The translations under genes were made by a program, and so were the position numbers. 64,000 bases of DNA. It comes from Firmicutes bacterium UBA3553. Its GTDB lineage: Bacteria; Bacillota; Clostridia; Tissierellales; Sedimentibacteraceae. Shown piece after piece: positions 26,508-35,233 of this stretch (position 1 is its first letter; each line of letters opens with the position of its first letter). The stretch spans positions 30,292 to 94,291 of the forward strand of contig DFOA01000031.1 in the NCBI GenBank assembly GCA_002381185.1, given 5' to 3'. The notes below the pieces were generated by a model. The model made no database searches and was not told the DNA's origin. It was given only the letters and a program-made list of their open reading frames with translations.

Positions 26508-28691
26508 ATGAATAATCTGTTGATAGTTGAATCACCTGCAAAAGCCAAGACAATAGGTAAGTTTTTAGGGAAAAACTATACCGTTAAAGCTTCTGTCGGA
26601 CATGTTAGGGACTTGCCGAAAAGCAAGCTTGGCATTGAAGTGGAAAATAACTTTGAACCTAATTATATAACAATCAGAGGCAAGGGTGACGTAATAAAGG
26701 AATTAAAAAAGGAAGCTAAAAAAGCTGATAATATATATCTTGCAACCGACCCTGACAGGGAGGGAGAAGCTATTTCATGGCATCTCGCTAAAATATTGAA
26801 TTTAGACGAAAGCAAGGACATAAGAATTGAATTTAATGAAATTACAAAGGACGCTATTAAAAAAGCGAGCAAAAATCCAAGAAAAATAAATTTGGATTTA
26901 GTTGATGCACAGCAGGCAAGACGCGTACTGGACAGGTTGGTTGGCTACAATATAAGCCCTCTGTTGTGGAAAAAAATTGAAAAAGGCCTCAGTGCGGGAA
27001 GAGTCCAATCAGTTGCATTAAAACTTGTAATAGACAGGGAAAGAGAAATAATGGAATTCAAGCCCGAGGAATACTGGACGCTTGAATTGGAAGTTAAAAA
27101 ACTAAAAAAGAAATTTATGGCAAAATATGTTGGTAATCTAAAGAATGAAAAAGTAAGCAAAATAAAAATTAAAACTGAAGATGAAATAAATGAAATATTA
27201 AAAAATTTAAATAAAGAAAAAATAAGTGTCTATAAAATAGAAAAAACAAAAAGCTATTCAAAACCAAGTGCTCCTTTTACCACAAGCAGCCTTCAGCAGG
27301 AAGCAAACCGCAGAATAAATTTTACTGCAAAAAAAACAATGATGGTTGCACAACAGCTTTACGAAGGAATCAACATAAAAGGTGAGGGAAGTGTAGGTCT
27401 TGTAACATACATAAGAACCGACTCTTTCAGATTATCCGATGAAGCAGTAAACAGCTCCAAAGAATATATAACAAAAAATTACGGCGAAAAGTATTACGAA
27501 GCAAGAGTTTATACAAAATCAAAAAAAAGCGAGAATAAAGTTCAGGATGCTCATGAGGCAATAAGACCCACATCAGTTGAAAGAAATCCTGAACAAATTA
27601 AAGACAGTCTGACTGCTGACCAATATAAACTTTACAGTTTGATCTGGAAAAGATTTGTTGCATCACAAATGGTTGATACCCAGTACGATGTTACAAAGGT
27701 ATTACTGAACAATAATGGCAATATATTTGAATCGAACGGAAAAATCCTTGTGTTTGAAGGATACAAAACCGTGTACAAATATAATGATGAATCAGAAAGC
27801 AAGCTTCTGCCTGAGGTTGAGCTTAATGAACAATTAGATGTTTTAAAGGTTGATCCAGAACAGCATTTTACGCAGCCTCCGGCCCGTTACACGGAAGCAA
27901 GTCTCATTAAAGATTTGGAAGAAAGAGGAATAGGAAGACCAAGTACATACGCTCCGACTATTACAACCATAACCAGCAGAGATTATGTAGTGAAGGAAAA
28001 AAGTTATTTAATGCCAACCGATATGGGATTTCTTGTTACAGAAATGATGGAAAAATATTTTTCTAACATAGTAAATGAGAAGTTTACTGTTGAAATGGAA
28101 AATAATCTTGATGAAATCGCATCAGGCAAAAAAGAATGGCATGAAGTAATTCAGGAGTTTTACAAGGACTTTAAAAAAGAACTTGACGTTGCTGAAAAAG
28201 AAATGGAAGAAATCGAAATAAAGGATGAAGTAAGTGATGTAAAGTGTGAAAATTGCGGAGAATTCATGGTGATAAAGAAGGGAAGGTACGGGAAATTTTT
28301 GGCATGCCCCAACTATCCTGAATGCAAGAATACAAAGCCCTTAAAAGAAAAGGAAGCTGCAGAGGAAACAGATGAGATATGTGAAAACTGTGGCGCTAAA
28401 ATGCTTAAAAGAAAAGGGAGATATGGAGAATTTTTAGCGTGCTCCAATTATCCCGAATGTAAAAATACAAAACCCATAGTTAAGTTAATTGATGTTAATT
28501 GCCCTCAGTGCGGAGGAAAAATTGCCGTTAAGTATTCTAAAGCTGGAAGAAGATTTTTCGGATGTTCAAATTATCCCGACTGTAAATACATGTCATGGCT
28601 TGAACCAACCAATGAAAAATGTCCGAAGTGCGGTGAGCTGATGGTTATAAAGGACAACAAGACGGTTTGTATAAATAAAAACTGCATATAA
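26508..28691 (+). CDS. topA: DNA topoisomerase I (type IA)
   Basis: Relaxes negative supercoils. The 727-aa product has a TOPRIM domain (LIVESPAKAKTIGKFL at the start, then DPDREGEAIS with Asp/Asp/Glu metal ligands). The active-site tyrosine is in VTYIRTDSFRLS near residue 301. GRPSTYAPTI is near 485. The C-terminus has four C4 zinc ribbons (about 578-727), three of them ending CPNYPEC, CSNYPEC and CSNYPDC. Start at ATG 26508 after TTGGAGGAAG; 16 upstream in-frame codons begin near the transcript start and have no site. In B. subtilis topA also follows dprA; here mntR and a CMD gene intervene on the other strand. Confidence 0.96.
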   Translation: MNNLLIVESPAKAKTIGKFLGKNYTVKASVGHVRDLPKSKLGIEVENNFEPNYITIRGKGDVIKELKKEAKKADNIYLATDPDREGEAISWHLAKILNLDESKDIRIEFNEITKDAIKKASKNPRKINLDLVDAQQARRVLDRLVGYNISPLLWKKIEKGLSAGRVQSVALKLVIDREREIMEFKPEEYWTLELEVKKLKKKFMAKYVGNLKNEKVSKIKIKTEDEINEILKNLNKEKISVYKIEKTKSYSKPSAPFTTSSLQQEANRRINFTAKKTMMVAQQLYEGINIKGEGSVGLVTYIRTDSFRLSDEAVNSSKEYITKNYGEKYYEARVYTKSKKSENKVQDAHEAIRPTSVERNPEQIKDSLTADQYKLYSLIWKRFVASQMVDTQYDVTKVLLNNNGNIFESNGKILVFEGYKTVYKYNDESESKLLPEVELNEQLDVLKVDPEQHFTQPPARYTEASLIKDLEERGIGRPSTYAPTITTITSRDYVVKEKSYLMPTDMGFLVTEMMEKYFSNIVNEKFTVEMENNLDEIASGKKEWHEVIQEFYKDFKKELDVAEKEMEEIEIKDEVSDVKCENCGEFMVIKKGRYGKFLACPNYPECKNTKPLKEKEAAEETDEICENCGAKMLKRKGRYGEFLACSNYPECKNTKPIVKLIDVNCPQCGGKIAVKYSKAGRRFFGCSNYPDCKYMSWLEPTNEKCPKCGELMVIKDNKTVCINKNCI

Positions 28692-28735
28692 TATGATTAA
28701 ATAATAAAATTATGAGACAAAATAATAATTAATTA

Positions 28736-28764
28736 TTGCCAAATAAAATAGGCTGTGTTATACT
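28736..28764 (+). promoter_or_regulatory. promoter of the rpsB-tsf operon
   Basis: TTGCCA (28736-28741), 17-nt spacer, TATACT (28759-28764). Transcription should start near 28771, leaving a leader of about 95 nt before rpsB. Confidence 0.78.
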
Positions 28765-28770
28765 AAACAT

Positions 28771-28862
28771 AATTACGCACAGATTTAGATCATGCAAGAG
28801 TTGTGCCGAAAGGTCTTTTGTATGAAGTGAAAAATCTGGAGGTAAAACAAAAGGAGGAAAAC
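28771..28862 (+). ncRNA. rpsB 5' leader, candidate S2 autoregulatory RNA
   Basis: Untranslated leader between the promoter and the rpsB binding site. S2 leaders are known in Firmicutes, but I could not fold this one with confidence; the call rests on position and length. Confidence 0.4.
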
Positions 28863-28866
28863 AATT

Positions 28867-29631
28867 ATGGCTATAATAAGCATGAAAAAATTGCTTGAAG
28901 CAGGCGTTCACTTTGGTCATCAGACCAGAAGATGGAACCCTAAAATGGCAGAGTACATTTTTACAGAAAGAAATGGAATCTATATAATAGACTTGCAGAA
29001 AACAAGCGATAAAGTAGATGAAGCTTACAATTTCATTAAAGAAGTTGTTGCAAGCGGAGAAGAAGTTTTATTCGTAGGAACTAAAAAACAAGCTCAGGAA
29101 TCAACAAAATCCGAAGCTGCAAGATGCGGAATGCATTTTGTAAGCCAAAGATGGCTTGGAGGTATGCTTACAAACTACCAGACAATCAGAAAAAGAATTG
29201 ACAAATTAAACGCATTAAAAGCAATGGAAGAAGACGGAACATTCGCTCTTTTAACAAAGAAAGAAGTTATTAAATTAAGAAATGAAGCTGAAAGACTTGA
29301 AAAATTCTTAGGCGGAATTCAAAATATGGATAAACTTCCAGGAGCATTGTTTGTTGTTGACCCAAGAAAAGAAAAAATAGCTGTTGAAGAAGCTAAGAAA
29401 TTAGGCATTCCGGTTGTGGCAATAGTTGATACAAACTGTGACCCTGATGAAGTAGATTATGTCATTCCCGGAAATGATGACGCTATAAGAGCTGTAAAGT
29501 TATTGACAGCTACAATGGCAGATGCTATTCTTGAGGGCAAACAAGGTGTTCAAATGATAGATGATGAACCGGAAAATGATGTAACAGAAGAAGAAATGGA
29601 AAAAGTTGAAGAAGAATTAGTAGAAGAATAA
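28867..29631 (+). CDS. rpsB: 30S ribosomal protein S2
   Basis: Small-subunit protein of 254 aa. Typical S2 segments: MKKLLEAGVHFGHQTRRWNP at the N-terminus, YIIDLQKTSDKVDEA, RWLGGMLTNYQTIRKRI and LPGALFVVDPRKEKIAVEEA. An acidic C-terminal tail (EEEMEKVEEELVEE) follows. ATG seven bases after AAAGGAGG. First gene of the rpsB-tsf-pyrH-frr cluster. Confidence 0.98.
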   Translation: MAIISMKKLLEAGVHFGHQTRRWNPKMAEYIFTERNGIYIIDLQKTSDKVDEAYNFIKEVVASGEEVLFVGTKKQAQESTKSEAARCGMHFVSQRWLGGMLTNYQTIRKRIDKLNALKAMEEDGTFALLTKKEVIKLRNEAERLEKFLGGIQNMDKLPGALFVVDPRKEKIAVEEAKKLGIPVVAIVDTNCDPDEVDYVIPGNDDAIRAVKLLTATMADAILEGKQGVQMIDDEPENDVTEEEMEKVEEELVEE

Positions 29632-29640
29632 AAATAATCA

Positions 29641-29682
29641 AAGTAAGGGGTTAGGAAGTTTTTCCTTACGCCTTGCTTTTTT
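29641..29682 (+). terminator. intergenic hairpin between rpsB and tsf, probable attenuator
   Basis: Long stem with two mismatches (about 29641-29657 with 29662-29678) followed by a T-run, inside a co-directional operon. It may reduce read-through into tsf. Confidence 0.7.
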
Positions 29683-29700
29683 AAATTTGGAGGTTAATAA

Positions 29701-30615
29701 ATGGAAATTACAGCTTCATTGGTAAAAGAATTGAGAGAAAAAACTAATGCAGGTATGATGGACTGCAAAAAAGCATTACAAGAAACAGGCGGCGACATAG
29801 AAAAAGCAATAGACTACTTAAGAGAAAAAGGACTTTCAAAAGCATCTAAAAAGGCAGACAGAATAGCTGCTGAAGGTTTGACTTCCGCATTAGTTTCAGA
29901 AGACGGCAAAAAAGGCGTTGTAGTAGAAGTGAACTCTGAAACAGATTTCGTTGCTAAAAACGAAGAATTCAGAAATTTTGTAGAAGTTGTTGCTAAAACA
30001 GCTTTAGATAATGAACCTGCTGATGTTGAAGCATTAAAAGCAGATAAGCTTGAAGATGGAAAAACACTTCAGGAAACATTAACTGACAAAATAGCAAGAA
30101 TTGGCGAAAATATGTCAATCAGAAGATTTGCTGTTGAAAAAGTTAACGAAGGTAAAGTTGTTTCCTACATCCATGCTGGAGGAAAAATTTCTGTTATAGT
30201 GGCTCTTGAATCCGAAGGAGATAAAGAAGCATTAGAAGTTTTGGGAAAAGACCTTGCAATGCAAGTTGCTGCCATGAATCCTAAATACATATCTACAGAT
30301 GATGTTGATGCAGAGTTCATTGCACATGAAAGAGAAATATTGATAGCTCAAGCATTAAATGAAGGAAAGCCAAAAAACATAGTTGAAAAAATGGTTGAAG
30401 GAAGACTTCAAAAAGAACTTAAAGAAGTTTGCTTGTTAGAACAGGCTTTTGTTAAGGATGGAGATATAACAGTTAAGAAATATGTTGAAAACACTGCTAA
30501 AAATATTGGCAAGGCTATTAAGGTTGCCGGAGTTCAAAGATTTGAGGTCGGTGAAGGTATTGAAAAGAAATCAGAAAACTTTGCAGATGAAGTTGCAAAA
30601 CAAATGGGCAAATAA
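29701..30615 (+). CDS. tsf: elongation factor Ts
   Basis: Nucleotide exchange factor for EF-Tu, 304 aa. The N-terminal UBA-like region has LREKTNAGMMDCKKALQE. The core has VVVEVNSETDFVAKNEEF, and a second EF-Ts repeat starts near residue 150 with YIHAGGKISVIV. The LAMQVAAMNPKY segment is present. Follows rpsB by 69 nt, across the attenuator-like hairpin. Confidence 0.98.
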   Translation: MEITASLVKELREKTNAGMMDCKKALQETGGDIEKAIDYLREKGLSKASKKADRIAAEGLTSALVSEDGKKGVVVEVNSETDFVAKNEEFRNFVEVVAKTALDNEPADVEALKADKLEDGKTLQETLTDKIARIGENMSIRRFAVEKVNEGKVVSYIHAGGKISVIVALESEGDKEALEVLGKDLAMQVAAMNPKYISTDDVDAEFIAHEREILIAQALNEGKPKNIVEKMVEGRLQKELKEVCLLEQAFVKDGDITVKKYVENTAKNIGKAIKVAGVQRFEVGEGIEKKSENFADEVAKQMGK

Positions 30616-30640
30616 TCCTGAGGGAAATGTAAAACATAAT

Positions 30641-30660
30641 GGAGAACTTAACGGTTCTCC
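30641..30660 (+). terminator. hairpin between tsf and pyrH
   Basis: GGAGAAC/GTTCTCC perfect 7-bp stem with a 6-nt loop, followed only by ATTTAATC, so at most a weak attenuator or a processing site. Confidence 0.4.
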
Positions 30661-30692
30661 ATTTAATCAAAAAAAGAGCTCAGGAGGAAAAT

Positions 30693-31406
30693 ATGGACTG
30701 CAAATATAAAAGAATAATATTAAAAATAAGTGGTGAAGCATTGTCAGGCAATGCCGGTCATGGTATCAATGAGGAAATTGTAACAAGGATTTCCAATGTA
30801 ATAAAAAATGTAAATGAAATGGGTGTTGAAGTTGCTGTTGTAGTAGGCGGCGGAAATTTCTGGCGAGGAGCAAGTGCCAAGGAAATGGACAGAACAACAT
30901 CAGATTATATGGGAATGCTTGGAACAATAATCAATGGTTTAGCTTTACAAGATGCCCTTGAAAAAATAGGTGTAGAAACAAGATTGCAGACAGCAATAGA
31001 GATGAGACAAATAGCTGAGCCATATATAAGAAGAAGGGCAGTAAGGCACTTAGAAAAGGGAAGAGTTATTATATTTTCGGGCGGATCAGGCAATCCTTAT
31101 TTTTCAACTGATACAACTGCAGCTTTAAGAGCAGCCGAAATAAATGCAGATATTATACTTCTTGCCAAAAACGGTGTTGACGGCGTATACAGCGATGATC
31201 CTAATAAAAATCCTGATTCAATTAAATATGATGAACTAAAATACATAGATGTTCTGAACAAGGGTCTTAAAATAATGGACTCAACAGCAACATCACTATG
31301 TATGGATAATAAAATTCCTATATTAGTCTTTGGAATAGAGAACCCGGAAAATATTGAAAAAATCGTAATGGGAGACGATATAGGAACAATAATAAAGGAG
31401 GCATGA
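30693..31406 (+). CDS. pyrH: UMP kinase
   Basis: Phosphorylates UMP to UDP in pyrimidine nucleotide synthesis; 237 aa of the amino-acid kinase fold. Motifs: RIILKISGEALSG, VVVGGGNFWRG, DYMGMLGTIINGLALQ, GSGNPYFSTDT and ILLAKNGVDGVYSDDP. Start at ATG 30693 after CAGGAGG; 18 upstream in-frame codons run through the preceding hairpin and are not used. Confidence 0.97.
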   Translation: MDCKYKRIILKISGEALSGNAGHGINEEIVTRISNVIKNVNEMGVEVAVVVGGGNFWRGASAKEMDRTTSDYMGMLGTIINGLALQDALEKIGVETRLQTAIEMRQIAEPYIRRRAVRHLEKGRVIIFSGGSGNPYFSTDTTAALRAAEINADIILLAKNGVDGVYSDDPNKNPDSIKYDELKYIDVLNKGLKIMDSTATSLCMDNKIPILVFGIENPENIEKIVMGDDIGTIIKEA

Positions 31407-31407
31407 G

Positions 31408-31965
31408 ATGTATAAAGAATTAGTAAAAAAATCAGAAGAAACGATGAAAAAATCAATTAATTTTCTGAAGGAAGACCTTGCAACTATTAGAGCAGGCAAA
31501 GCAAACCCAAAACTGGTTGATAAAATTCAAGTAAGCTATTATGGCACAATGACTCCAATCAGCCAGGTGGCGAATATATCTGTACCTGAGCCGAGAACAA
31601 TCATAATTCAGCCTTGGGATGCAAGCCTGGTAAAAGAAATTGAAAAAGCTATAATGACATCAGATTTAGGAATTAATCCCTCTAATGACGGTAAGCTTAT
31701 CAGACTGGTAATTCCTCCTTTAACAGAGGAAAGAAGAAGAGATTTAATCAAGCTTGTAAAAAAAGAAGTTGAAAATGCCAAGATAGCGGTTAGGAATATA
31801 AGAAGAGATGCTAACGAAGAATTTAAAAAACTAGAAAAGTCCAGCGAATTAACAAAAGATGACCACAAGAAAGCCGAAGAAGAAATGCAGAAACTGACTG
31901 ATAAATACATAAAGCTGGTAGATGATATCTATAAGGAAAAGGAAAAAGAAATTTTAGAGGTCTAA
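31408..31965 (+). CDS. frr: ribosome recycling factor
   Basis: Splits post-termination ribosomes with EF-G. The 185-aa product has INFLKEDLATIRAGKANPKL at the N-terminus, YYGTMTPISQVANISVPEPR in the middle and the C-terminal helix with IRRDANEEFKKLEK. Starts 1 nt after pyrH; strong AAAGGAGG. Confidence 0.98.
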   Translation: MYKELVKKSEETMKKSINFLKEDLATIRAGKANPKLVDKIQVSYYGTMTPISQVANISVPEPRTIIIQPWDASLVKEIEKAIMTSDLGINPSNDGKLIRLVIPPLTEERRRDLIKLVKKEVENAKIAVRNIRRDANEEFKKLEKSSELTKDDHKKAEEEMQKLTDKYIKLVDDIYKEKEKEILEV

Positions 31966-31966
31966 C

Positions 31967-32152
31967 ATGGACAATTTAATAGGTTATCCGTTGAAGGATG
32001 CTCTGAAAGTTATTGAAGAAAATAATAACAAGATTATTAATATAAAAAAGGTAACAGGAACAAACAAAAAGTTCAATAATTTAGAAAAACCATATGTAAT
32101 CAGGGAACATATCAATGGAAATTACTTCACATTGTATGTTTCATATTATTAG
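31967..32152 (+). CDS. small PASTA-like protein between frr and uppS
   Basis: A 61-aa product starting 1 nt after frr, with a GAGGT site inside the frr end. MDNLIGYPLKDALKVIEENN, a basic beta region, then YVIREHINGNYFTLYVSYY follows the layout of a single PASTA domain (turn, helix, beta strands). It has no signal peptide or membrane segment. I do not know its function. Tight packing in the operon makes it a real gene. Confidence 0.65.
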   Translation: MDNLIGYPLKDALKVIEENNNKIINIKKVTGTNKKFNNLEKPYVIREHINGNYFTLYVSYY

Positions 32153-32201
32153 TCTGTAATGAAGGCTTGTGACTATATCATGAGCCTGAGTTGCATTTTT
32201 G

Positions 32202-32322
32202 TATGCCCTAACCCTATTTGTACGAGTGACAGCAAAGGACAAATATCGGTGGGTCAACCGCACAGAATGCCAAATTTGTGCGAACGGCAGTGAGTTGATA
32301 AATTTGATGCATTCTCCTGTGT
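32202..32322. repeat. 121-bp intergenic repeat, tandem unit 1
   Basis: Starts TATGCCCTAACC and ends GATGCATTCTCCTGTGT. Contains three potential hairpins: ATTTGT...ACAAAT around ACGAGTGACAGC, GCGGTTGACC-type (CGGTGGGTCAACCG), and AGAATGCCAAATTTGT with a partial complement near the end. Close match to the next unit. Confidence 0.85.
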
Positions 32323-32443
32323 TATGCCCTAACCTTATTTGTACGAGCGATAGCGAGGGATAAATAGCGGTGGGTCAACCGCGCAGAATGCCAAATTTGT
32401 GCGAACAGCAGTGAACTGACAAATATGATGCATTCCCTTGCGT
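32323..32443. repeat. 121-bp intergenic repeat, tandem unit 2
   Basis: Exact same length and order of blocks as the unit before it, differing at scattered positions (for example ACGAGCGATAGCGAGG for ACGAGTGACAGCAAAG). Several changes keep the hairpins paired. It ends about 12 nt before the uppS binding site. Confidence 0.85.
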
Positions 32444-32466
32444 ATGATTTGTATGAGAGGATTAAT

Positions 32467-33189
32467 ATGAATTTAGAAGAGAGAGTGCGTATCGGCATCA
32501 TTCCAGAGCATATTGCAGTTATAATGGACGGAAACAGAAGATGGGCCAAATCTAAGAACCTGCCTACAAGAGATGGACATAAAGAAGGTGCCATGAGAGT
32601 TACAGATCTTGTTAGAAATTCAGCAGATCTTGGGATAAAATATTTATCTATTTATGCTTTCTCCACTGAAAATTGGAGAAGGGACAAAAAAGAAGTAGAT
32701 TATTTGATGAACTTATTGGTTGAGTTTGTAGTAAAAGAACTGGATTATTTACATAAAAATGACGTTAAAATAACTCTTATGGGCAATATCGAAGACTTGC
32801 CTGAAAAAACAAAAAAAGAAGTAAAACGTTCAATTGAACTTACAAAAAATAATAAAAAGCTGCATTTAAATATTGCACTTAGCTATGGTTCAAGAAATGA
32901 AATAATTAATGCTGTAAAAAAAGTAATTAACGATTATGAAAACAACAGAACTAACATAGATGAAATAAATGAAGAAAGTTTCAAGAACTACTTATTTACC
33001 CATGATATGCCTGATCCGGACTTACTTATAAGAACAAGCGGCGAAATTCGCTTAAGCAATTTCCTTTTATACCAGCTTGCTTATACGGAATTTTATTTCA
33101 CTGAAATCATGTGGCCGGATTTCGATAAAGAAGAACTGTTAAAAGCAATAGAGTGCTTTCAGAACAGAAAAAGGAGATACGGAAATTAG
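32467..33189 (+). CDS. uppS: undecaprenyl diphosphate synthase
   Basis: cis-Prenyltransferase that makes the C55 lipid carrier for wall polymers. The 240-aa product has HIAVIMDGNRRWAK (catalytic Asp), GHKEGAMRV, YAFSTENWRR and the C-terminal RTSGEIRLSNFLLYQLAYTE (16-20-residue signature region). Start at ATG 32467 after GAGAGG; an earlier in-frame ATG lies inside the repeat unit and is rejected. Confidence 0.97.
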   Translation: MNLEERVRIGIIPEHIAVIMDGNRRWAKSKNLPTRDGHKEGAMRVTDLVRNSADLGIKYLSIYAFSTENWRRDKKEVDYLMNLLVEFVVKELDYLHKNDVKITLMGNIEDLPEKTKKEVKRSIELTKNNKKLHLNIALSYGSRNEIINAVKKVINDYENNRTNIDEINEESFKNYLFTHDMPDPDLLIRTSGEIRLSNFLLYQLAYTEFYFTEIMWPDFDKEELLKAIECFQNRKRRYGN

Positions 33190-33201
33190 GGCGGTGTTGT
33201 T

Positions 33202-33969
33202 ATGAGAAGAAGAGTTATTACCGGAGTTGCAGGAGGCGCATTTATTGCTTATGTAACATACATGGGCGGCACTGTATATGATTTTGTTTATTTTGGCATA
33301 ACCTGCATAGCAATTTATGAACTTTCAAGAGTTTTTTTTGATGACGGGTTTGATTACGGAGCTATTGTGAATTATTTATTTGCAATTGCTTTGTTTATTG
33401 AAAAGGCAACAGAGTATCGGCATTTTTTTGATTTTTTTCTATTCTTGTACATATCGATGAACTTTTTAGCATTTGTTTTTAATAAAAAGGTGGATATCAA
33501 AAAAGTTTCGGAAATAATATTTATAGGAACCTATGTTGTGTTTTTCATGTACCACATGATGCTTATGAACGGCTCTGACTATGTATGGCTTGTGTATATT
33601 ATTGCTTTCGGGTCGGACACATTTGCATATTTTACAGGAAAAATGTTCGGAAGGCATAAGCTCTATCCCGAAGTTAGCCCTAATAAAACTATTGAAGGCG
33701 CCTTGGGCGGTATTATAGGATGCACAATATTATCACTTATTTATTTTGATTATTTAAGAATAAATAAATATATTTACATTATAATATTTAGTGTGAGTGC
33801 ATCTGTTTTTTCAATGGCAGGTGATCTTGCAGCTTCAAAAATTAAGAGGGAAAATGGAATAAAGGATTTTGGAAACATGCTGCCTGGACACGGAGGAATA
33901 TTAGACAGATTTGACAGCGTGCTTTTTGTGGCACCGATTGTGTATTACTTTATTCAGCATTTCCTATAA
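33202..33969 (+). CDS. cdsA: phosphatidate cytidylyltransferase
   Basis: Makes CDP-diacylglycerol from phosphatidate; 255-aa polytopic membrane protein. Carries FGSDTFAYFTGKMFG, VSPNKTIEGALGG and the CdsA signature around KDFGNMLPGHGGILDRFDS near residue 222. Starts 12 nt after uppS. dxr, which commonly follows cdsA in Firmicutes, is absent; rseP comes next after 15 nt. Confidence 0.95.
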   Translation: MRRRVITGVAGGAFIAYVTYMGGTVYDFVYFGITCIAIYELSRVFFDDGFDYGAIVNYLFAIALFIEKATEYRHFFDFFLFLYISMNFLAFVFNKKVDIKKVSEIIFIGTYVVFFMYHMMLMNGSDYVWLVYIIAFGSDTFAYFTGKMFGRHKLYPEVSPNKTIEGALGGIIGCTILSLIYFDYLRINKYIYIIIFSVSASVFSMAGDLAASKIKRENGIKDFGNMLPGHGGILDRFDSVLFVAPIVYYFIQHFL

Positions 33970-33984
33970 GACGGAGGTAACATA

Positions 33985-35232
33985 TTGTTGACAATAATTT
34001 CATCAATACTTGTGTTTTCGGCAATAGTTCTTGTTCATGAATATGGTCATTATAAGGCTGCCAAAAGCGTAGGAATCAGAGTGTATGAATTTGCAATAGG
34101 AATGGGTCCGACGCTTTTAAAGAGAGAAAAAAACGGAACGATATATTCAATAAGAGCGGTACCTATCGGCGGTTTTGTGCAGATGGAAGGAGAAGAGGAA
34201 GATGTAAGAACTTCTACGAGCTTTAGCACAAAGACTGTATGGCAAAGATTCTTAGTAATTTTCTCAGGACCTTTAATGAACTTTGTGTTAGCACTCGCTT
34301 TGTTTGTAATTATAGCTTTTTCATTTGGAGTTTACGGGAACCGAATTGATTCTATTGCAGAAGATTCAAATGAATATAAAGAAGGATTAAGACCGGGAGA
34401 TAAAATAATTTCTGTAAACGGTGAGAAGGCATATATATGGGAAGATATTTTCTATGAAATAATAGGCAATGAAAATCCATATTATACCGTTAAGTATGAA
34501 AGAGACAATCAGATCAGAGAAGCAAGAATTAACAACAATTACAGAAAGCTTGTAGGCATATCTACGCAAATGTCAGACGGCAAAGCAACAACAACTGTAT
34601 CGCCCACAGATGTTACATCACCGGCATATGGAGCAGGTATAAAAGACGGAGATGTAGTTATTAAAATAAATGATGTGTCCGTAAATTCGTGGGATGAATT
34701 GACAAATCAGGTTGAACTTACTGAGAGCGGCAAACCGGTCAAGGTAACTGTTGACAGGGATGGCAAGATACTTGATTTCAATATAGTTCCCCAAACTCAA
34801 ATTACTGTGAAATTTAATACCCAATTAGAAAAATCTTTTATGACGGCGATTTCATCATCTGCTTATAAAACAGTCTATTACATAGAACTTATGTTTAAAA
34901 CCATAAGCCAGTTGGTGACCGGAAAACTTGGAAGTGATGCTTTGGGCGGACCTGTAATGGTGATTTCTATGGTAGGAGAAGCTGCAGAAAGCGGAATACT
35001 TTCTCTTCTGAACCTGGCTGCTTTTATAAGTATAAACCTTGGATTTATGAACTTGCTGCCAATTCCTGCTCTTGATGGAAGTAAAATAGTATTTTTAATG
35101 GTCGAAGCTGTCAGGGGAAAGGCAATACCTGTAGAAAAAGAAGGATATATCCATTTTATAGGTTTTGTAGTATTGATAGGGTTTATGATATTTATTACTT
35201 ATAAAGATATACTTAGATTATTTAGAATATGA
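33985..35232 (+). CDS. rseP: site-2 zinc metalloprotease RseP (RasP)
   Basis: Intramembrane metalloprotease of 415 aa that cleaves anti-sigma factors and leftover signal peptides. HExxH is in VLVHEYGHYKAAK near residue 19. Central PDZ region(s) lie at about 125-275 (GLRPGDKIISVNG and GIKDGDVVIKIND, so two PDZ-like copies). The second membrane metal motif is NLLPIPALDGSKI near residue 357. TTG start seven bases after GGAGG. Confidence 0.95.
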   Translation: MLTIISSILVFSAIVLVHEYGHYKAAKSVGIRVYEFAIGMGPTLLKREKNGTIYSIRAVPIGGFVQMEGEEEDVRTSTSFSTKTVWQRFLVIFSGPLMNFVLALALFVIIAFSFGVYGNRIDSIAEDSNEYKEGLRPGDKIISVNGEKAYIWEDIFYEIIGNENPYYTVKYERDNQIREARINNNYRKLVGISTQMSDGKATTTVSPTDVTSPAYGAGIKDGDVVIKINDVSVNSWDELTNQVELTESGKPVKVTVDRDGKILDFNIVPQTQITVKFNTQLEKSFMTAISSSAYKTVYYIELMFKTISQLVTGKLGSDALGGPVMVISMVGEAAESGILSLLNLAAFISINLGFMNLLPIPALDGSKIVFLMVEAVRGKAIPVEKEGYIHFIGFVVLIGFMIFITYKDILRLFRI

Positions 35233-35233
35233 T

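Noticed and set aside
28782..28830. Short leader ORF of 12 codons before rpsB
   Set aside because: No binding site and no regulatory codon pattern; more likely chance within an untranslated leader.
32202..32443. Possible CRISPR array
   Set aside because: Two adjacent 121-bp units with no unique spacers and no cas genes; it is a tandem repeat.
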